Source: Draconibacterium sediminis
Lineage (GTDB): Bacteria > Bacteroidota > Bacteroidia > Bacteroidales > Prolixibacteraceae
DNA: 64,000 bases
Reading direction: 5' to 3'
Assembly: GCF_000949475.1 (NCBI RefSeq)
Contig: NZ_JRHC01000001.1
Span: 1,736,001 to 1,800,000, forward strand
Notes under the pieces: generated by a model
What the model saw: the letters and a program-made list of their open reading frames with translations, nothing else
What the model was told of the DNA's origin: nothing
Databases searched by the model: none
Made by a program: the position numbers and the translations under genes
Shown here: positions 40,958-50,375 of the stretch, one piece after another
Layout: every line of letters starts with the position of its first letter
Position numbering within the stretch: position 1 is the stretch's first letter

Positions 40958-42001
40958 TTAATTTTGATCAAGAGAATACGGTATTTCAATTTCGGCTTTT
41001 GTTCCTTTTTCAAGGGCTTCAATATTAAAAGTTCCGTTCATACTTTCAATTCTCTCTTCAATGCTTAACAGCCCAAAACCGCCTTTGTTTGATGCCGGTT
41101 TCGAGTGCGATTTGTCAATGCCAATCCCGTTGTCTTCAACCGAAATATAGTACATGCCGTTGTTTGTTGCCTGTATTACTGTAACCTCTGTTGCTTCGGC
41201 ATGTTTTGATGTATTTGTTAGCAGCTCGCCAACGGTACGATACAGAAAAATATTATTCTCCTTGCTGAGTTGTGTATTCTTGTTCTCAACAATAAGATTT
41301 GTCTTTATATTAAAGTCTTTCTCAAACTGCTCAAGTTTCCACTGAATGGCGGGCAACAAGCCTAACTCATAAAGTATTGGCGGACTTAAATCGTAGGTTA
41401 ACCGCCGCGATTCCTCTATGGCTTTATTAAGCAATTTTGAAGTGAATTTAATGGTGTTTTTTATGGCTGGAGAACATTCATCAACGTCAATCGACGACAG
41501 GTTCATAAATGCCAGCCCCAGTGTTTGCCCCAAACTGTCGTGCAGGTTTTCAGCAATTCGTCTTCTTTCCCGTTCCTCAACCAGCGTAATTTCAGAGTTT
41601 AATTTTTTAAGCTGCAACTGGTACGATTTTATACGCAGCGCCACATTGATCTGCGCTTTTAATTCAACCTGATCGAACGGTTTCGAAATAAATGAATCAG
41701 CTCCTGCATTCAATCCTTTGGTACGTTCAACACTATCGCGCCCCAGTGCCGATACCATTATAATAGGGATTTGTTTAGTCCGGTTATTCTTCTTTAATAA
41801 CTTACAGGTTTCGTAACCATCCAGGTCAGGCATCATTATATCCAGCAAAATCAGATCGGGATTTTCATTTTGGGCAATAGTTATGCCCTCTTTGCCGTTT
41901 AACGCGCCAATGAATTTAAAATCGGGGTAGTATACCTTTACAATCTGCGAAATAAGTTCCAGGTTGATGTTGTTGTCATCAATCGCCAGGATTTTCTTCA
42001 T
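40958..42001 (-). CDS. Hybrid receiver-histidine kinase (REC-HisKA_3-HATPase)
   Basis: Start at 42001, the ATG directly preceding KKILAIDDN; upstream residues in the frame add nothing. 347 residues. Receiver domain first (acidic LAIDDNN, Asp54 in LILLDIMMPDLDG, Lys in FISKPFD), a short linker helix, then a HisKA_3 block RRRIAENLHDSLGQT with His154, and the ATPase domain (VEDNGIGIDKSHS, GGFGLLSIEERIESMNGTF). No membrane or sensor domain, so it is cytosolic and probably receives its signal by phosphorylation of its own receiver. Likely passes phosphate to the NarL-type protein next door. Confidence 0.93.
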   Translation of the reverse strand: MKKILAIDDNNINLELISQIVKVYYPDFKFIGALNGKEGITIAQNENPDLILLDIMMPDLDGYETCKLLKKNNRTKQIPIIMVSALGRDSVERTKGLNAGADSFISKPFDQVELKAQINVALRIKSYQLQLKKLNSEITLVEERERRRIAENLHDSLGQTLGLAFMNLSSIDVDECSPAIKNTIKFTSKLLNKAIEESRRLTYDLSPPILYELGLLPAIQWKLEQFEKDFNIKTNLIVENKNTQLSKENNIFLYRTVGELLTNTSKHAEATEVTVIQATNNGMYYISVEDNGIGIDKSHSKPASNKGGFGLLSIEERIESMNGTFNIEALEKGTKAEIEIPYSLDQN

Positions 42002-42235
42002 AAATTCTATTTCATTGTTTGGTACCAACATAATAAATAATCAAATAGGGTTTTAATCTTCAAACGTCAATTGGTCTAAAGATACCAAAACTGTCGGAAA
42101 CAATGAAGCATGGAGGTAATAAATACTTAACAAAATATCAGTAAATTGCCGAGGCGCTTATAAGAAGTGGGGGAGGTAGCGTAATAATTAGTTTTCTGAT
42201 TGGCGGTTACAATTTAAAATCGGGCTACGGTAGAG

Positions 42236-42844
42236 TTAATTGTTTTTAATAAGTCCGTACATAATTCCTATTCCTGCACCAATATAAGTTTGATTGCTGT
42301 TAACAACAACCATCGGCCCTACAGAGCATCCCACTGTTGCGTGCAAGGGCATTTCAAGCTTCGGGTTAATAACCAGACTTAGTTTTTTTGATGTTTTCGT
42401 TTCAAAGTTATATTGGCTGTTTGAATTAACAAGGGCAAATTCCGGTTCACGAAATGTGGTAATTCCGGGGCCCGCCTGAATAACAACACGTAAATTCTTT
42501 TTTTCATTCAGGTTAAAAATTCGGCCCATCATCATATGCAAATTCTCCGAATTCTCGAAAGGTTCAACCGAAGTGGCAGGCGTAACGTTTGTAGCCGATT
42601 TCAGAAAGTTATCAGAAGGCGTAACTGTTGTTTTAAATGTAGCCGAGTATCCAACGCTTAGTATATACTTATTGTTGTAGGTATAGCTCATGCCTAATTT
42701 CCCGGCTTGCTGATCGCCAACCAAATATTCTCCTGACGAATATAAAGTATGTTTTGTTGTGGTTGATGGCTTGCTATCAGTCCACTGGGCACCAGATACC
42801 AAGGTAGCCATACTAAAAACCGTGATTAATAATAGTGTTTTCAT
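42236..42844 (-). CDS. Exported barrel-like protein
   Basis: Start at 42844 (MKTLLLITVFSMATLVSG signal peptide), 202 residues. The rest is beta-rich with short polar turns (KLGMSYTYNNKYILSVGYSATFK, NLRVVIQAGPGITTF, KLSLVINPKLEMPL) and ends with a Gly/Ile-rich AGIGIMYGLIKNN. Consistent with a small outer-membrane barrel, family unknown. The ORF can be read 13 codons upstream but the signal peptide favours the internal start. Confidence 0.7.
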   Translation of the reverse strand: MKTLLLITVFSMATLVSGAQWTDSKPSTTTKHTLYSSGEYLVGDQQAGKLGMSYTYNNKYILSVGYSATFKTTVTPSDNFLKSATNVTPATSVEPFENSENLHMMMGRIFNLNEKKNLRVVIQAGPGITTFREPEFALVNSNSQYNFETKTSKKLSLVINPKLEMPLHATVGCSVGPMVVVNSNQTYIGAGIGIMYGLIKNN

Positions 42845-43371
42845 AGGCAAACTATTTTGTGATCTTCGACTTATGGTAAACATTGGGTTTGAAATGTTTA
42901 CTGAAGTAAAAGCACGTTTTGATTTAATGGAGTGCTATTACCCTATAAAATTACAGCGTTTGGAAGGGCAAAATAGAATTGATGTTGCTGATTTATGGGG
43001 TGCGAAAGGATCATAATATAGTCAGAAAAATGGAAGTTACTATGAATTTAGGGAGTTGGTCAGGCCTTTTGTGGTTAAAAATAAGAGATTGTAAGTAAGT
43101 GAAATACCTTGTGGGAAGAGGCCAGAAACGGATTCCTGACCTGGGCGTGAGGACAAACAAATATTGCAGAAAAGAACGGAACAATAAACCCGCTTTGTAT
43201 TGGGCAGAAACTGTGGAAGTGCGGATTTGGTATGGTCTCATTTCACAACTTGTGGAAATTGTACCCGTATAATGTTATCGTTCCGGTTGGTAACCAGCTA
43301 TTTCTGTTTTGGCACATTATTTTCATTAATGATTTACACAGGCATTTTCCTGCAGATAAAATATACAGATT
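42845..43371. other. Gene-free interval
   Basis: Between the barrel-like protein start and the pterin dehydratase gene. Open frames here are short and lack recognisable features. No repeat or hairpin stands out. It must hold promoters for the two diverging genes. Confidence 0.5.
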
Positions 43372-43698
43372 ATGAGTGAATTAAAAGAAAAGCACTGTAC
43401 ACCGTGCAAAAAAGAAACAAAACCATTAGATGCTGAAGAGATTAAGCATTTTAAGGCGAAAATAGACGACAACTGGAAAGTAGTGGATAACAAAAAGATT
43501 TGGAAAAGTTTTTCGGTGAAGGATTTTAACGAAGCCATTGCATTTGCTCAAAAAATTGCTGTGCTGGCCGATGAAGAAGATCACCACCCTGATTTGGGTG
43601 TGCATTATGGTTCGGTTGATGTAGAACTCAGTACACACAATATTGGTGGCTTGTCGCCCAACGACTTTATTCTGGCCGCCAAAATAGATGCTATTTAG
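43372..43698 (+). CDS. phhB: 4a-hydroxytetrahydrobiopterin dehydratase
   Basis: 108 residues. Pterin-4a-carbinolamine dehydratase fold: WKSFSVKDFNEAIAFAQKIAVLADEEDHHPDLGVHYGSVDVELSTHNIGGLSPNDFILAAKID, containing the diagnostic EDHHPDL (His-His) and STHNIGGLS. A Cys-rich start (CTPCKK) precedes it. It regenerates the pterin cofactor for hydroxylases or acts as DCoH-like stabiliser; cytoplasmic. First of three rightward genes with fumC and a flavin reductase, 69 bp before fumC. Confidence 0.93.
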   Translation: MSELKEKHCTPCKKETKPLDAEEIKHFKAKIDDNWKVVDNKKIWKSFSVKDFNEAIAFAQKIAVLADEEDHHPDLGVHYGSVDVELSTHNIGGLSPNDFILAAKIDAI

Positions 43699-43767
43699 AG
43701 CCAAACTTTAGCAACACTTAGAATACGAAATAACTGAAAGCAAGAAAACAGAATTAAAGGAGGAGTT

Positions 43768-45183
43768 ATGAATTATCGCGTTGAAAAAGACACACTGGGA
43801 GAAATAAATGTACCCGAGAAGAAACTTTGGGGGGCACATACGCAGCGATCGCTGGAGAATTTCAGGATTGGCCCGGAGGCTTCAATGCCAAAGGAAATTA
43901 TTGAGTCTTTTGCGATTATAAAAAAAGTCGCAGCCCGCAGTAATCATAAACTGGGAATACTCTCTACAAACAAAAAGCAGCTGATAGAAACCGCTTGCGA
44001 CGAAATTTTAGCCGGAAAGTTAGAGCAACATTTTCCGTTGGTAATTTGGCAAACCGGCTCGGGCACGCACACTAATATGAATTGCAACGAAGTGATCGTC
44101 AACCGGGTAAAACAAATTGTAGAAAACGATTTTCAGTGGGAAAATATCGAGCTTCACCCTATCGATGATGTGAATAAATCACAGTCATCAAACGATACAT
44201 TTTCGGCAGCCATGCACATTGCAGCATACAAAAAGCTAACAGTTTCATTGTTGCCGGCACTGAAAGAGTTGCATGATACTTTTAACAAAAAATCGGAGGA
44301 ATTTTCGGCAATCGTCAAAATTGGCCGAACCCATTTTATGGATGCCGTACCGATTACTCTAGGTCAGGAATTCTCTGCCTATTCTACGCAAATAGAAAAA
44401 GGAATAAATGCATTAAAAAATACCTTGCCCGATTTGCAGGAGTTACCCTTGGGCGGAACTGCTGTTGGAACAGGATTAAACTCTCCGGCAGGTTTCGACG
44501 ACGAAATTGTAAATGAAATAAGCAACGAAACAGGATTGCCGTTTATCAAAGCCAAAAATAAGTTTGCATTGATTGCCGGGCACGATGCGTTTGTGCAATC
44601 GCACAGTGCAATAAAGCAGCTGGCCGTTAGTTTACTGAAAATTGTTAACGATTTGCGGGTAATGGTTTCGGGGCCGCGAGCCGGAATCAGCGAATTGAAT
44701 ATTCCTGCCAACGAAGCCGGTTCGTCGATTATGCCGGGAAAAGTGAATCCAACCCAAATCGAGGCACTTTCAATGGTTTGTACCCAGGTAATGGGTAACG
44801 ATACAACCATTTCGGTGGCCAATTCTTACGGGCATTTTCAGTTGAATGTTTTTAAGCCGGTTTTGATTCGCAATTTCTTGGAATCGGCAACATTGTTGGC
44901 AGATGCGTGCAAATCATTCAATAAAAACTGTTTGCTTGGAATAACTCCTGATACCGAAAAAATTGATGCGCATGTAAATAATTCGCTGATGTTGGTTACC
45001 TCGCTAACGCCTCATATTGGCTACGACAAAGCCGCACAAATTGCCAAATATGCGCATGCAAACAAATGCAGTTTAAAGGTGGCGGCTGCAGAACTAAAAC
45101 TGGTAGACGAAAAACAGTTTGATGAATGGGTAAAACCCGGTGAAATGACCCGCCCGAATGTAACAGTAAATAAGAACAAGTAA
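43768..45183 (+). CDS. fumC: Class II fumarate hydratase
   Basis: 471 residues of the aspartase/fumarase superfamily: start YRVEKDTLGEINVPEKKLWGAHTQRSLENF, GSGTHTNMNCNEV, NKSQSSNDTFSAAMH, GRTHFMDAVPITLGQEFSAY and the signature GSSIMPGKVNPTQ near 317. Interconverts fumarate and malate in the TCA cycle, a step next to oxaloacetate decarboxylase metabolism. A TATGAATTATCGC start follows AAAGGAGGAG, an unusually strong Shine-Dalgarno for this phylum. Confidence 0.96.
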   Translation: MNYRVEKDTLGEINVPEKKLWGAHTQRSLENFRIGPEASMPKEIIESFAIIKKVAARSNHKLGILSTNKKQLIETACDEILAGKLEQHFPLVIWQTGSGTHTNMNCNEVIVNRVKQIVENDFQWENIELHPIDDVNKSQSSNDTFSAAMHIAAYKKLTVSLLPALKELHDTFNKKSEEFSAIVKIGRTHFMDAVPITLGQEFSAYSTQIEKGINALKNTLPDLQELPLGGTAVGTGLNSPAGFDDEIVNEISNETGLPFIKAKNKFALIAGHDAFVQSHSAIKQLAVSLLKIVNDLRVMVSGPRAGISELNIPANEAGSSIMPGKVNPTQIEALSMVCTQVMGNDTTISVANSYGHFQLNVFKPVLIRNFLESATLLADACKSFNKNCLLGITPDTEKIDAHVNNSLMLVTSLTPHIGYDKAAQIAKYAHANKCSLKVAAAELKLVDEKQFDEWVKPGEMTRPNVTVNKNK

Positions 45184-45195
45184 TTAAACAGAATA

Positions 45196-45861
45196 ATGGA
45201 ACATAAAATAGAGATTAAACAAAAAAGCTGGTTAAATCATAATGTGATGCAATTTGCCCTTGAAAAACCGGAAGGATTTACTTTCAATGCCGGGCAGGCG
45301 GTTGAAGTTACACTTGATGATCCGGAGTTTAAGGATGAAGCGGCACCATTTACATTAACAAGCTTAAACGAGGATGAACATTTGGAGTTAACTATAAAAG
45401 CTTATCCAAAACATGAAGGAATAACATTGGCCCTTTCAAAATTGGAAAAGGGAGATCATTTACTGATTTCTGATGCCTGGGATTCGTTTAAAAATAATGG
45501 CCCCGGAGTATTTATCGCCGGCGGAACAGGGGTTACTCCCTTTATCGCGCTTTTGAGGCAAATGGAAGCAGACGGTTCGGTAGATGGAAGCCGGCTGATA
45601 TTTTCAAACAAAACAGAAGCTGATATTTTTCTGGATGAGGAGTTTAAACGGATATTGGGAAATAATTATGTGAAACTGTTGACACAGGAAAAGAAGACGC
45701 CTTATCACTATGGGCGAATTGACAGCGCGTTACTTAAAAATATAGTCGACGATTTCGACCAGCCGTTTTACCTGTGTGGACCAGAAAATTTTGCAGCCGA
45801 TATAAAGGAATACTTAAAAGAATTGGGGGCCGGAGATGATCTGGTGAATATTAGTTTGTAA
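45196..45861 (+). CDS. FAD-binding ferredoxin/flavodoxin reductase-like protein
   Basis: 221 residues with the two-domain reductase fold: FAD part (TFNAGQAVEVTLDDP, APFTLTSLNEDEHLELTIKAYPKHEGIT) and NAD(P) part (PGVFIAGGTGVTPFIALLRQM, FYLCGPENFAADIKEYLKELG). No iron-sulphur domain. Electron transfer between NAD(P)H and a small acceptor is inferred; the acceptor is unknown. 12 bp after fumC, followed by a terminator. Confidence 0.9.
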   Translation: MEHKIEIKQKSWLNHNVMQFALEKPEGFTFNAGQAVEVTLDDPEFKDEAAPFTLTSLNEDEHLELTIKAYPKHEGITLALSKLEKGDHLLISDAWDSFKNNGPGVFIAGGTGVTPFIALLRQMEADGSVDGSRLIFSNKTEADIFLDEEFKRILGNNYVKLLTQEKKTPYHYGRIDSALLKNIVDDFDQPFYLCGPENFAADIKEYLKELGAGDDLVNISL

Positions 45862-45867
45862 AAATAT

Positions 45868-45890
45868 AAATGCCGCTTTCGGCATTTTTT
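45868..45890 (+). terminator. Terminator of the phhB-fumC-reductase operon
   Basis: AAATGCCG-CTTT-CGGCATTT followed by nine T residues, seven bp after the reductase stop. Confidence 0.9.
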
Positions 45891-45897
45891 TTTGGCA

Positions 45898-45935
45898 TAA
45901 AAAACCGGTTGGGCAACTGAATGCCGCAACCGGTT
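45898..45935 (-). terminator. Leftward terminator hairpin
   Basis: AACCGGTTG (45903-45911) pairs with CAACCGGTT (45927-45935), with an inner GGCA/TGCC. An A run at 45898-45904 reads as U tract leftward. Likely ends the leftward copper/stress transcripts coming from 46232. Confidence 0.7.
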
Positions 45936-45991
45936 AAACAACAATTAGTATTGATGTATAAACCTGAATTCGATTTTAAAATATTATCACA

Positions 45992-46090
45992 GAAAGTCAT
46001 AATTGCGTCAGATTTCCATTTAGAATTATGCAGGAATAACGGGTTATTTTAAAGAATTCTAAATGGAAAGATGGCGTGAGAAGGACTTTC
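45992..46090. repeat. 99-bp nested inverted repeat
   Basis: Perfect 15-bp arms TTTCCATTTAGAATT (46013-46027) and AATTCTAAATGGAAA (46055-46069) around a 27-nt centre that itself holds AATAAC-GG-GTTATT (46035-46048). Beyond them the arms continue imperfectly to GAAAGTC (45992-45998) and GACTTTC (46084-46090), so 36-bp imperfect arms in all. It lies in a non-coding interval between a terminator and the SpoIIAA-like gene stop. Confidence 0.85.
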
Positions 46091-46231
46091 CATTCATGGC
46101 TTTGCTCTTTTTGCCATAAACTTCCAACAATTTTCTTGTATTATCCCGATAGTACTTCGAAAACCGTTGAAAGTTTCTGTCTAAAAATAGCTAAAGCTGT
46201 GAGCTATTTTAAAGTCGAAATCAGGTTATAA

Positions 46232-46588
46232 TTAATCCTTAACCCACTCCCGGGCTTTGTCAATATCGGTAAACTCAAAATATTTTACTTCGCCGGAAAT
46301 AAATGGAGCAGCCAGTTCCGACCACAATTTTTCCCAACGCGACTTTCCAACAACAGCAATCTTTTTCATGTCGTTAAAATGTTTCAGGTAGGTTTTTACG
46401 TCTTCCCAAAAGGCTTTTGGTGAAATCCCGTCCACATAATTTAGCTGGACATACAGTTTTACCTTACCAAAATCTTTAACCGCCTTTTCAATCAACGGAG
46501 TAATTTTGTTGTAGTCATTTTCGGTCAGTTTCCCTTCAACTTCAAGAGCAATCAACTCTTCTTTTGTAATATCAATTATTTTAAACAT
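46232..46588 (-). CDS. SpoIIAA/STAS-like protein
   Basis: 118 residues of the SpoIIAA-like (STAS-fold) family: FKIIDITKEELIALEVEGKLTENDYNKITPLIEKAV, KVKLYVQLNYVDGISPKAFWEDVKTYLKHFNDMKKIAVVG, SRWEKLWSELAAPFISGEVKYF, IDKAREWVK. Unlike classical STAS anti-anti-sigma proteins, no obvious conserved phospho-Ser is seen. Role unknown; 18 bp after copB in the same leftward operon, so a link to metal or membrane stress is likely. Confidence 0.85.
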   Translation of the reverse strand: MFKIIDITKEELIALEVEGKLTENDYNKITPLIEKAVKDFGKVKLYVQLNYVDGISPKAFWEDVKTYLKHFNDMKKIAVVGKSRWEKLWSELAAPFISGEVKYFEFTDIDKAREWVKD

Positions 46589-46606
46589 AGCTTTTACTTT
46601 TAAATG

Positions 46607-48622
46607 TTACTTGATTCCTTTTTTTAATAGTTGCGCATTTATGGCAACAATAATGGTACTTAAACTCATTAGCACTGCTCCCAACGCCGGGCTGATCATT
46701 ATTCCATATCCGATCAGTACTCCGGCAGCCAGCGGAATAGCAGCCACATTATAAGCGGTAGCCCAAATAAAATTTTGTATCATTTTTCGGTGGGTTTTCT
46801 CTCCGAAATGCAGCAGAGCCGAAATATCTTTCGGATTACTGTTCACCAAAACAATATCTGCTGTTTCTGCGGCCACATCAGTACCCGATCCTATGGCAAT
46901 ACCAACGTCGGCAGCTGCCAGTGCCGGCGCATCGTTTATCCCGTCTCCGGTCATGGCAACAAACTCGCCTCTATCCTGGATCATCTTAAGTTTATCCAGT
47001 TTCTGATCGGGCAACAATTCGGCAAAGTACCCGTCGAGTTGCAGCTTGTTGCTAACTGCTTTTGCAACGTTTTCGTTGTCGCCGGTCATCATATAGATTT
47101 TAATTCCTTGTTTTTTTAACATTTTTACCGCTTCAAAAGATTCTTCCCGAATCTCATCGGCAAGAGCGATAACTCCGGCCAGCTTGTCGTTTGCCACAAC
47201 AAAAACAATAGTTTCCTGGCTGTCGGTGTCTACTTCTTCCGGAATGTCAATGTTGTTCTCTTCCAGGTATCCGGGACTAACAACTTTAACTTGTGTGCCA
47301 TCTACATTCCCTTCAATTCCTTTTCCTGTAATGGTTTCAACATCCGAAACTTTCGGAATTTCAATAGCCTCTTTCTTTACTTTTCGCAAAATTCCTTCGG
47401 CCAGCGGATGCTCCGATTCGGATTCCAATGCTCCTGCCATTGCCAGAATTTGTTGATCGGAATAGGAGTCGTACAAGCTTTTAAAGCGGGTTACGCCAAA
47501 GTTACCTTTGGTTAGTGTTCCGGTTTTATCAAACACAACAACCGAAACTTTTCGTGCATTCTCGAAAGCCGTCCGGTTCCGAATAAGCAGCCCCTGTTTA
47601 GCCGATACCGATGTAGAGATAGCAACCACCAGCGGCACTGCAAGGCCAAGCGCGTGTGGGCAGGTAATTACCATCACACTTGCCATGCGCTCCAGCGCAA
47701 AAACAAACGATTTGCCCAGCACCAGCCACGTTGTGAGTGTTCCAAAACCAACCGTTAAAGCAATAATGGTGAGCCAAAATGCAATTTTATCGGCAAGATG
47801 TTGTGTCTTCGATTTTTTACTTTGTGCATCGCGAACCATCTGGATTACTTTATTCAGATAAGCTTCTTTACCCACCTGTTCAACGGTAATTTTTAGCGAA
47901 TTGGTTCCATTCACCGTTCCGCCAATTACTTCATCATCTTTCGATTTACTCACCGGTTGTGATTCTCCGGTTACCATCGATTCGTTTATATTACTTTTCC
48001 CTTCAATAATTTTTCCATCCACCGGGATTTTCTCTCCGGGGCGAACCAGCACGATATCGCCTGCTTTTAGTTCATCAATTTTTACATCGCGCGTATCGTC
48101 ACCTTCAATTAAGTGTGCCTCGTCCGGCATTAAATCAATCAAACTTTGCAGCGCTCCTGAAGCATTTACCACCGATCTCATTTCTATCCAGTGGCCCACC
48201 AGCATAATGTCTATTAATGTGGCCAGCTCCCAGAAAAAGGAGTCGCCTTTTAACCCAAAAGTTGTGGCTGTACTGTAACCAAAAGCTACGGTAATGGCTA
48301 CCGCAATTAAGGTCATCATACCCGGTTGCTTTTTCTTCAATTCGTCGGCTAAGCCGGTAAGAAAAGGCCATCCACCATAAAAGAAAATGATTGCCGATAA
48401 GGCAAACAGGATGTATTTATCAAAACTGAACTGAATTTCGTAACCAATTATTTGTTGAATAAGTGGCGATAAAACGAGTATTGGAATTGTTAGTACCAGC
48501 GAAATCCAGAACCGTTGGCGAAAATCAGCGATCATGTGTTTATGATGTTCGGTATGATCGTGATGTCCGTTTTCGTGGTGCTTATCTTGCGAGTGCTTAT
48601 GTTTTTCATGGTGTGAGTTCAT
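46607..48622 (-). CDS. copB: CopB-type copper-exporting P1B ATPase
   Basis: 671 residues. A His-rich N-terminus ([26 protein letters not shown]) replaces the CXXC metal-binding domains of CopA-type pumps. Seen: six to eight spans, actuator TGES, intramembrane CPH ([14 protein letters not shown], the P1B-3 CopB mark), phosphorylation site DKTGTLTKG, nucleotide-site [17 protein letters not shown] and [20 protein letters not shown]. It pumps Cu+ or Cu2+ (possibly also Ag+) out of the cytoplasm. Middle of the leftward operon LapA, CsbD-like, CopB, SpoIIAA-like. Confidence 0.95.
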   Translation of the reverse strand: MNSHHEKHKHSQDKHHENGHHDHTEHHKHMIADFRQRFWISLVLTIPILVLSPLIQQIIGYEIQFSFDKYILFALSAIIFFYGGWPFLTGLADELKKKQPGMMTLIAVAITVAFGYSTATTFGLKGDSFFWELATLIDIMLVGHWIEMRSVVNASGALQSLIDLMPDEAHLIEGDDTRDVKIDELKAGDIVLVRPGEKIPVDGKIIEGKSNINESMVTGESQPVSKSKDDEVIGGTVNGTNSLKITVEQVGKEAYLNKVIQMVRDAQSKKSKTQHLADKIAFWLTIIALTVGFGTLTTWLVLGKSFVFALERMASVMVITCPHALGLAVPLVVAISTSVSAKQGLLIRNRTAFENARKVSVVVFDKTGTLTKGNFGVTRFKSLYDSYSDQQILAMAGALESESEHPLAEGILRKVKKEAIEIPKVSDVETITGKGIEGNVDGTQVKVVSPGYLEENNIDIPEEVDTDSQETIVFVVANDKLAGVIALADEIREESFEAVKMLKKQGIKIYMMTGDNENVAKAVSNKLQLDGYFAELLPDQKLDKLKMIQDRGEFVAMTGDGINDAPALAAADVGIAIGSGTDVAAETADIVLVNSNPKDISALLHFGEKTHRKMIQNFIWATAYNVAAIPLAAGVLIGYGIMISPALGAVLMSLSTIIVAINAQLLKKGIK

Positions 48623-48677
48623 AGCTATGTGTTTTTTGATGAACAGCTATTTGGGAGCTATATTTTCGGTATGAATT

Positions 48678-48893
48678 TTATAAATTCTCGGTGCTTTCGC
48701 TGGGAATAAGGCTGAAAAGTATTGTTGTTAACTGCTCTCTGTTCATTCCCAATTTTAGCTCCAGATTATGCAGAAATTCATTCTCATAACCGTCAACATA
48801 CGTGAGGTCATTTTTTGATAACTGTGGGTATTTTTCTTTTAGCCCAAGTTTGATAAACGACCAGTTGTTTTTTATTGGATTATTTGTTCTCAT
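48678..48893 (-). CDS. CsbD-like stress protein
   Basis: Start at 48893 (MRTNNPIKNNWSFIKLGLKEKYPQLSKND); the upstream frame to 48965 is unlikely to be used. 71 residues with the CsbD-like pattern of a small general-stress protein: WSFIKLGLKEKYPQLSKNDLTYVDGYENEFLHNLELKLGMNREQLTTIL. Function in this phylum is unknown, but homologues are induced by general or osmotic stress. Located 55 bp before copB; a TGTGGAA-type motif lies about 158 bp upstream. Confidence 0.72.
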   Translation of the reverse strand: MRTNNPIKNNWSFIKLGLKEKYPQLSKNDLTYVDGYENEFLHNLELKLGMNREQLTTILFSLIPSESTENL

Positions 48894-49170
48894 AACTAAT
48901 TGTTTTTTAATCGTTACAGCTTTAGTTTGGCCAGAAACTTGCCACGAAACACTTTTTGCAGTCATTATTTTGATAGCGATACCAGTTGCCCGATATGCCT
49001 GAACTTATGTGGCTTTACGCTGGTAGCAGAGAAATAAACCGCTAACTGAGTAGTGTGGAAAGATGTCACACTTTGCGGAAAAAAAACACAATTCAAATGT
49101 TAGCGATTATTGAAAACCGGCATATCAGAACAGTGCTCTGAGCAACCGGCAATACATCGAGATTAAGCAG

Positions 49171-49500
49171 TTAGTCTACCATCTCATTTGGTACTTTATG
49201 TTCCTTGCTTTTTTCGTTTACCGCAAATTTGATTTTGTTTTCCAATTGACGAACCTGATTCTCGAGCTGTTTAATCGATTTGTCTCTGTTTTTAATTTCG
49301 TGATTCTTTTTTGCACGATAGGGCAGCGATAAAATAAAGCTGGTCATGGCACCAAACGTAACGGCTACAATTATTACCAGCGACAAATTGGACTCGATGC
49401 TCCATTCCCAGAAATTAATAGAAACCACTGCCGAATTGTTTAATGCAAACAAAACAACAGCCAGTATAACGAGTAGTATTCCTATAAATGTTTTTTGCAT
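49171..49500 (-). CDS. LapA/DUF1049-like membrane protein
   Basis: 109 residues: two hydrophobic helices (FIGILLVILAVVLFALNN and LSLVIIVAVTFGAMTSFILSL) separated by a short loop, then a coiled-coil tail NRDKSIKQLENQVRQLENKIKF. This is the LapA/DUF1049 pattern, associated with LPS assembly in Enterobacteria; that role is not assumed here. First gene of a leftward run towards the CsbD-like and copB genes. Confidence 0.82.
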   Translation of the reverse strand: MQKTFIGILLVILAVVLFALNNSAVVSINFWEWSIESNLSLVIIVAVTFGAMTSFILSLPYRAKKNHEIKNRDKSIKQLENQVRQLENKIKFAVNEKSKEHKVPNEMVD

Positions 49501-49857
49501 GGTTATTTATTTTTATTCCTAATTTTCAAAATTGATGTAGGCGGGGATTTGTCCGGGTGAAAACATTATTTCGTTTAGTACTCAGTGTTTTAATCACCCT
49601 GTTACACCATTTATAAGGCAACATACGTGCCCGGCATTCTTAATAATGTTTATTCACCGGAAAATGCAGCAGGTACGCGCTTTTGATAGATGGACTGCGG
49701 GCAGGTACTATTGCTGTGCAGGTTTCCGGTTGTAGAATTTTAGAGAATAGTGTGGAAAAAATTCACTTTATAAGGCGTGTTTGAGAGATAGACAGCCAAC
49801 TGTGTGCATGGCATAGTATTTTCACCAAATTCTACTGTTGAATTAAAAACAAGTAAC
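49501..49857. other. Divergent promoter interval
   Basis: Between LapA (leftward) and the small lipoprotein gene (rightward). Contains TAGTGTGGAAAAAATTCAC (49748-49766), which resembles TAGTGTGGAAAGATGTCACAC at 49051-49071 and TATTGTGGAAAGATTGGCC at 51822-51840. No gene. Confidence 0.5.
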
Positions 49858-50319
49858 ATGAAAATGAAAAACATCACAATGAAAGCATTTACAAAAGAGA
49901 TGAACTGGATTTTTATCCTATTACTTTCTGCCACAATTATTTCGTGTAGTTCTTCGAACAAACAAAACGATAACAAAGAAGAATTGGCCGAAGACCTTCA
50001 GGAAGTAAAACAGGATGTTAATGCTATTCTGGAAAAGGATAAAAAGGAGTTAAAAATGGAAATTGACTCTGCGATTGCCGATTTTAACGAAAAGCTTTAC
50101 GATTATGAAGATGAGTTAAGAAAAGGTACCAAGCAGGTAAATACCGAGCCAAAAGATTTAATTGAGGAACTAAAGATTAAAAGTGACTCGTTAACCGTTA
50201 GGGTTGATGAAATGAAGGACCAGGGAGAAGAAACCTGGGACGAATTTAAAGAAGAAGTACAGTACGACACCGAAAATTTTAAGGAAAGTGTTGCAGCATT
50301 CTTTGAAGATAATAAGTAA
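49858..50319 (+). CDS. Small lipoprotein with predicted coiled coil
   Basis: 153 residues from ATG at 49858, although the internal Met at residue 15 gives the tightest signal peptide (MNWIFILLLSATIISC). Lipid-anchored Cys follows SATIIS. The rest is highly charged and helical (ELAEDLQEVKQDVNAILEKDKKELKMEIDSAIADFNEKL, IEELKIKSDSLTVRVDEMKDQGEETWDEF), a predicted coiled coil reminiscent of apolipophorin-like stress proteins. Function unknown; in the stress cluster, followed by a strong palindromic terminator. Confidence 0.78.
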   Translation: MKMKNITMKAFTKEMNWIFILLLSATIISCSSSNKQNDNKEELAEDLQEVKQDVNAILEKDKKELKMEIDSAIADFNEKLYDYEDELRKGTKQVNTEPKDLIEELKIKSDSLTVRVDEMKDQGEETWDEFKEEVQYDTENFKESVAAFFEDNK

Positions 50320-50334
50320 AAAATATGAATACGA

Positions 50335-50372
50335 AAAAAGCCCCGGCAACTTTAAAGTTGCCGGGGCTTTTT
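50335..50372. terminator. 38-bp perfect palindromic terminator
   Basis: A fully self-complementary 38-base stretch: 19-bp arms AAAAAGCCCCGGCAACTTT (50335-50353) and its complement (50354-50372) with no loop in DNA, flanked by T-rich sequence on the right. It sits between the convergent lipoprotein and azurin genes and works for both strands. Confidence 0.95.
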
Positions 50373-50375
50373 GTT

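Noticed and set aside
43011-43241. Minus-strand 76-residue frame in the gap before phhB
   Set aside because: No start-site context and no family pattern; adjacent frames are equally open.
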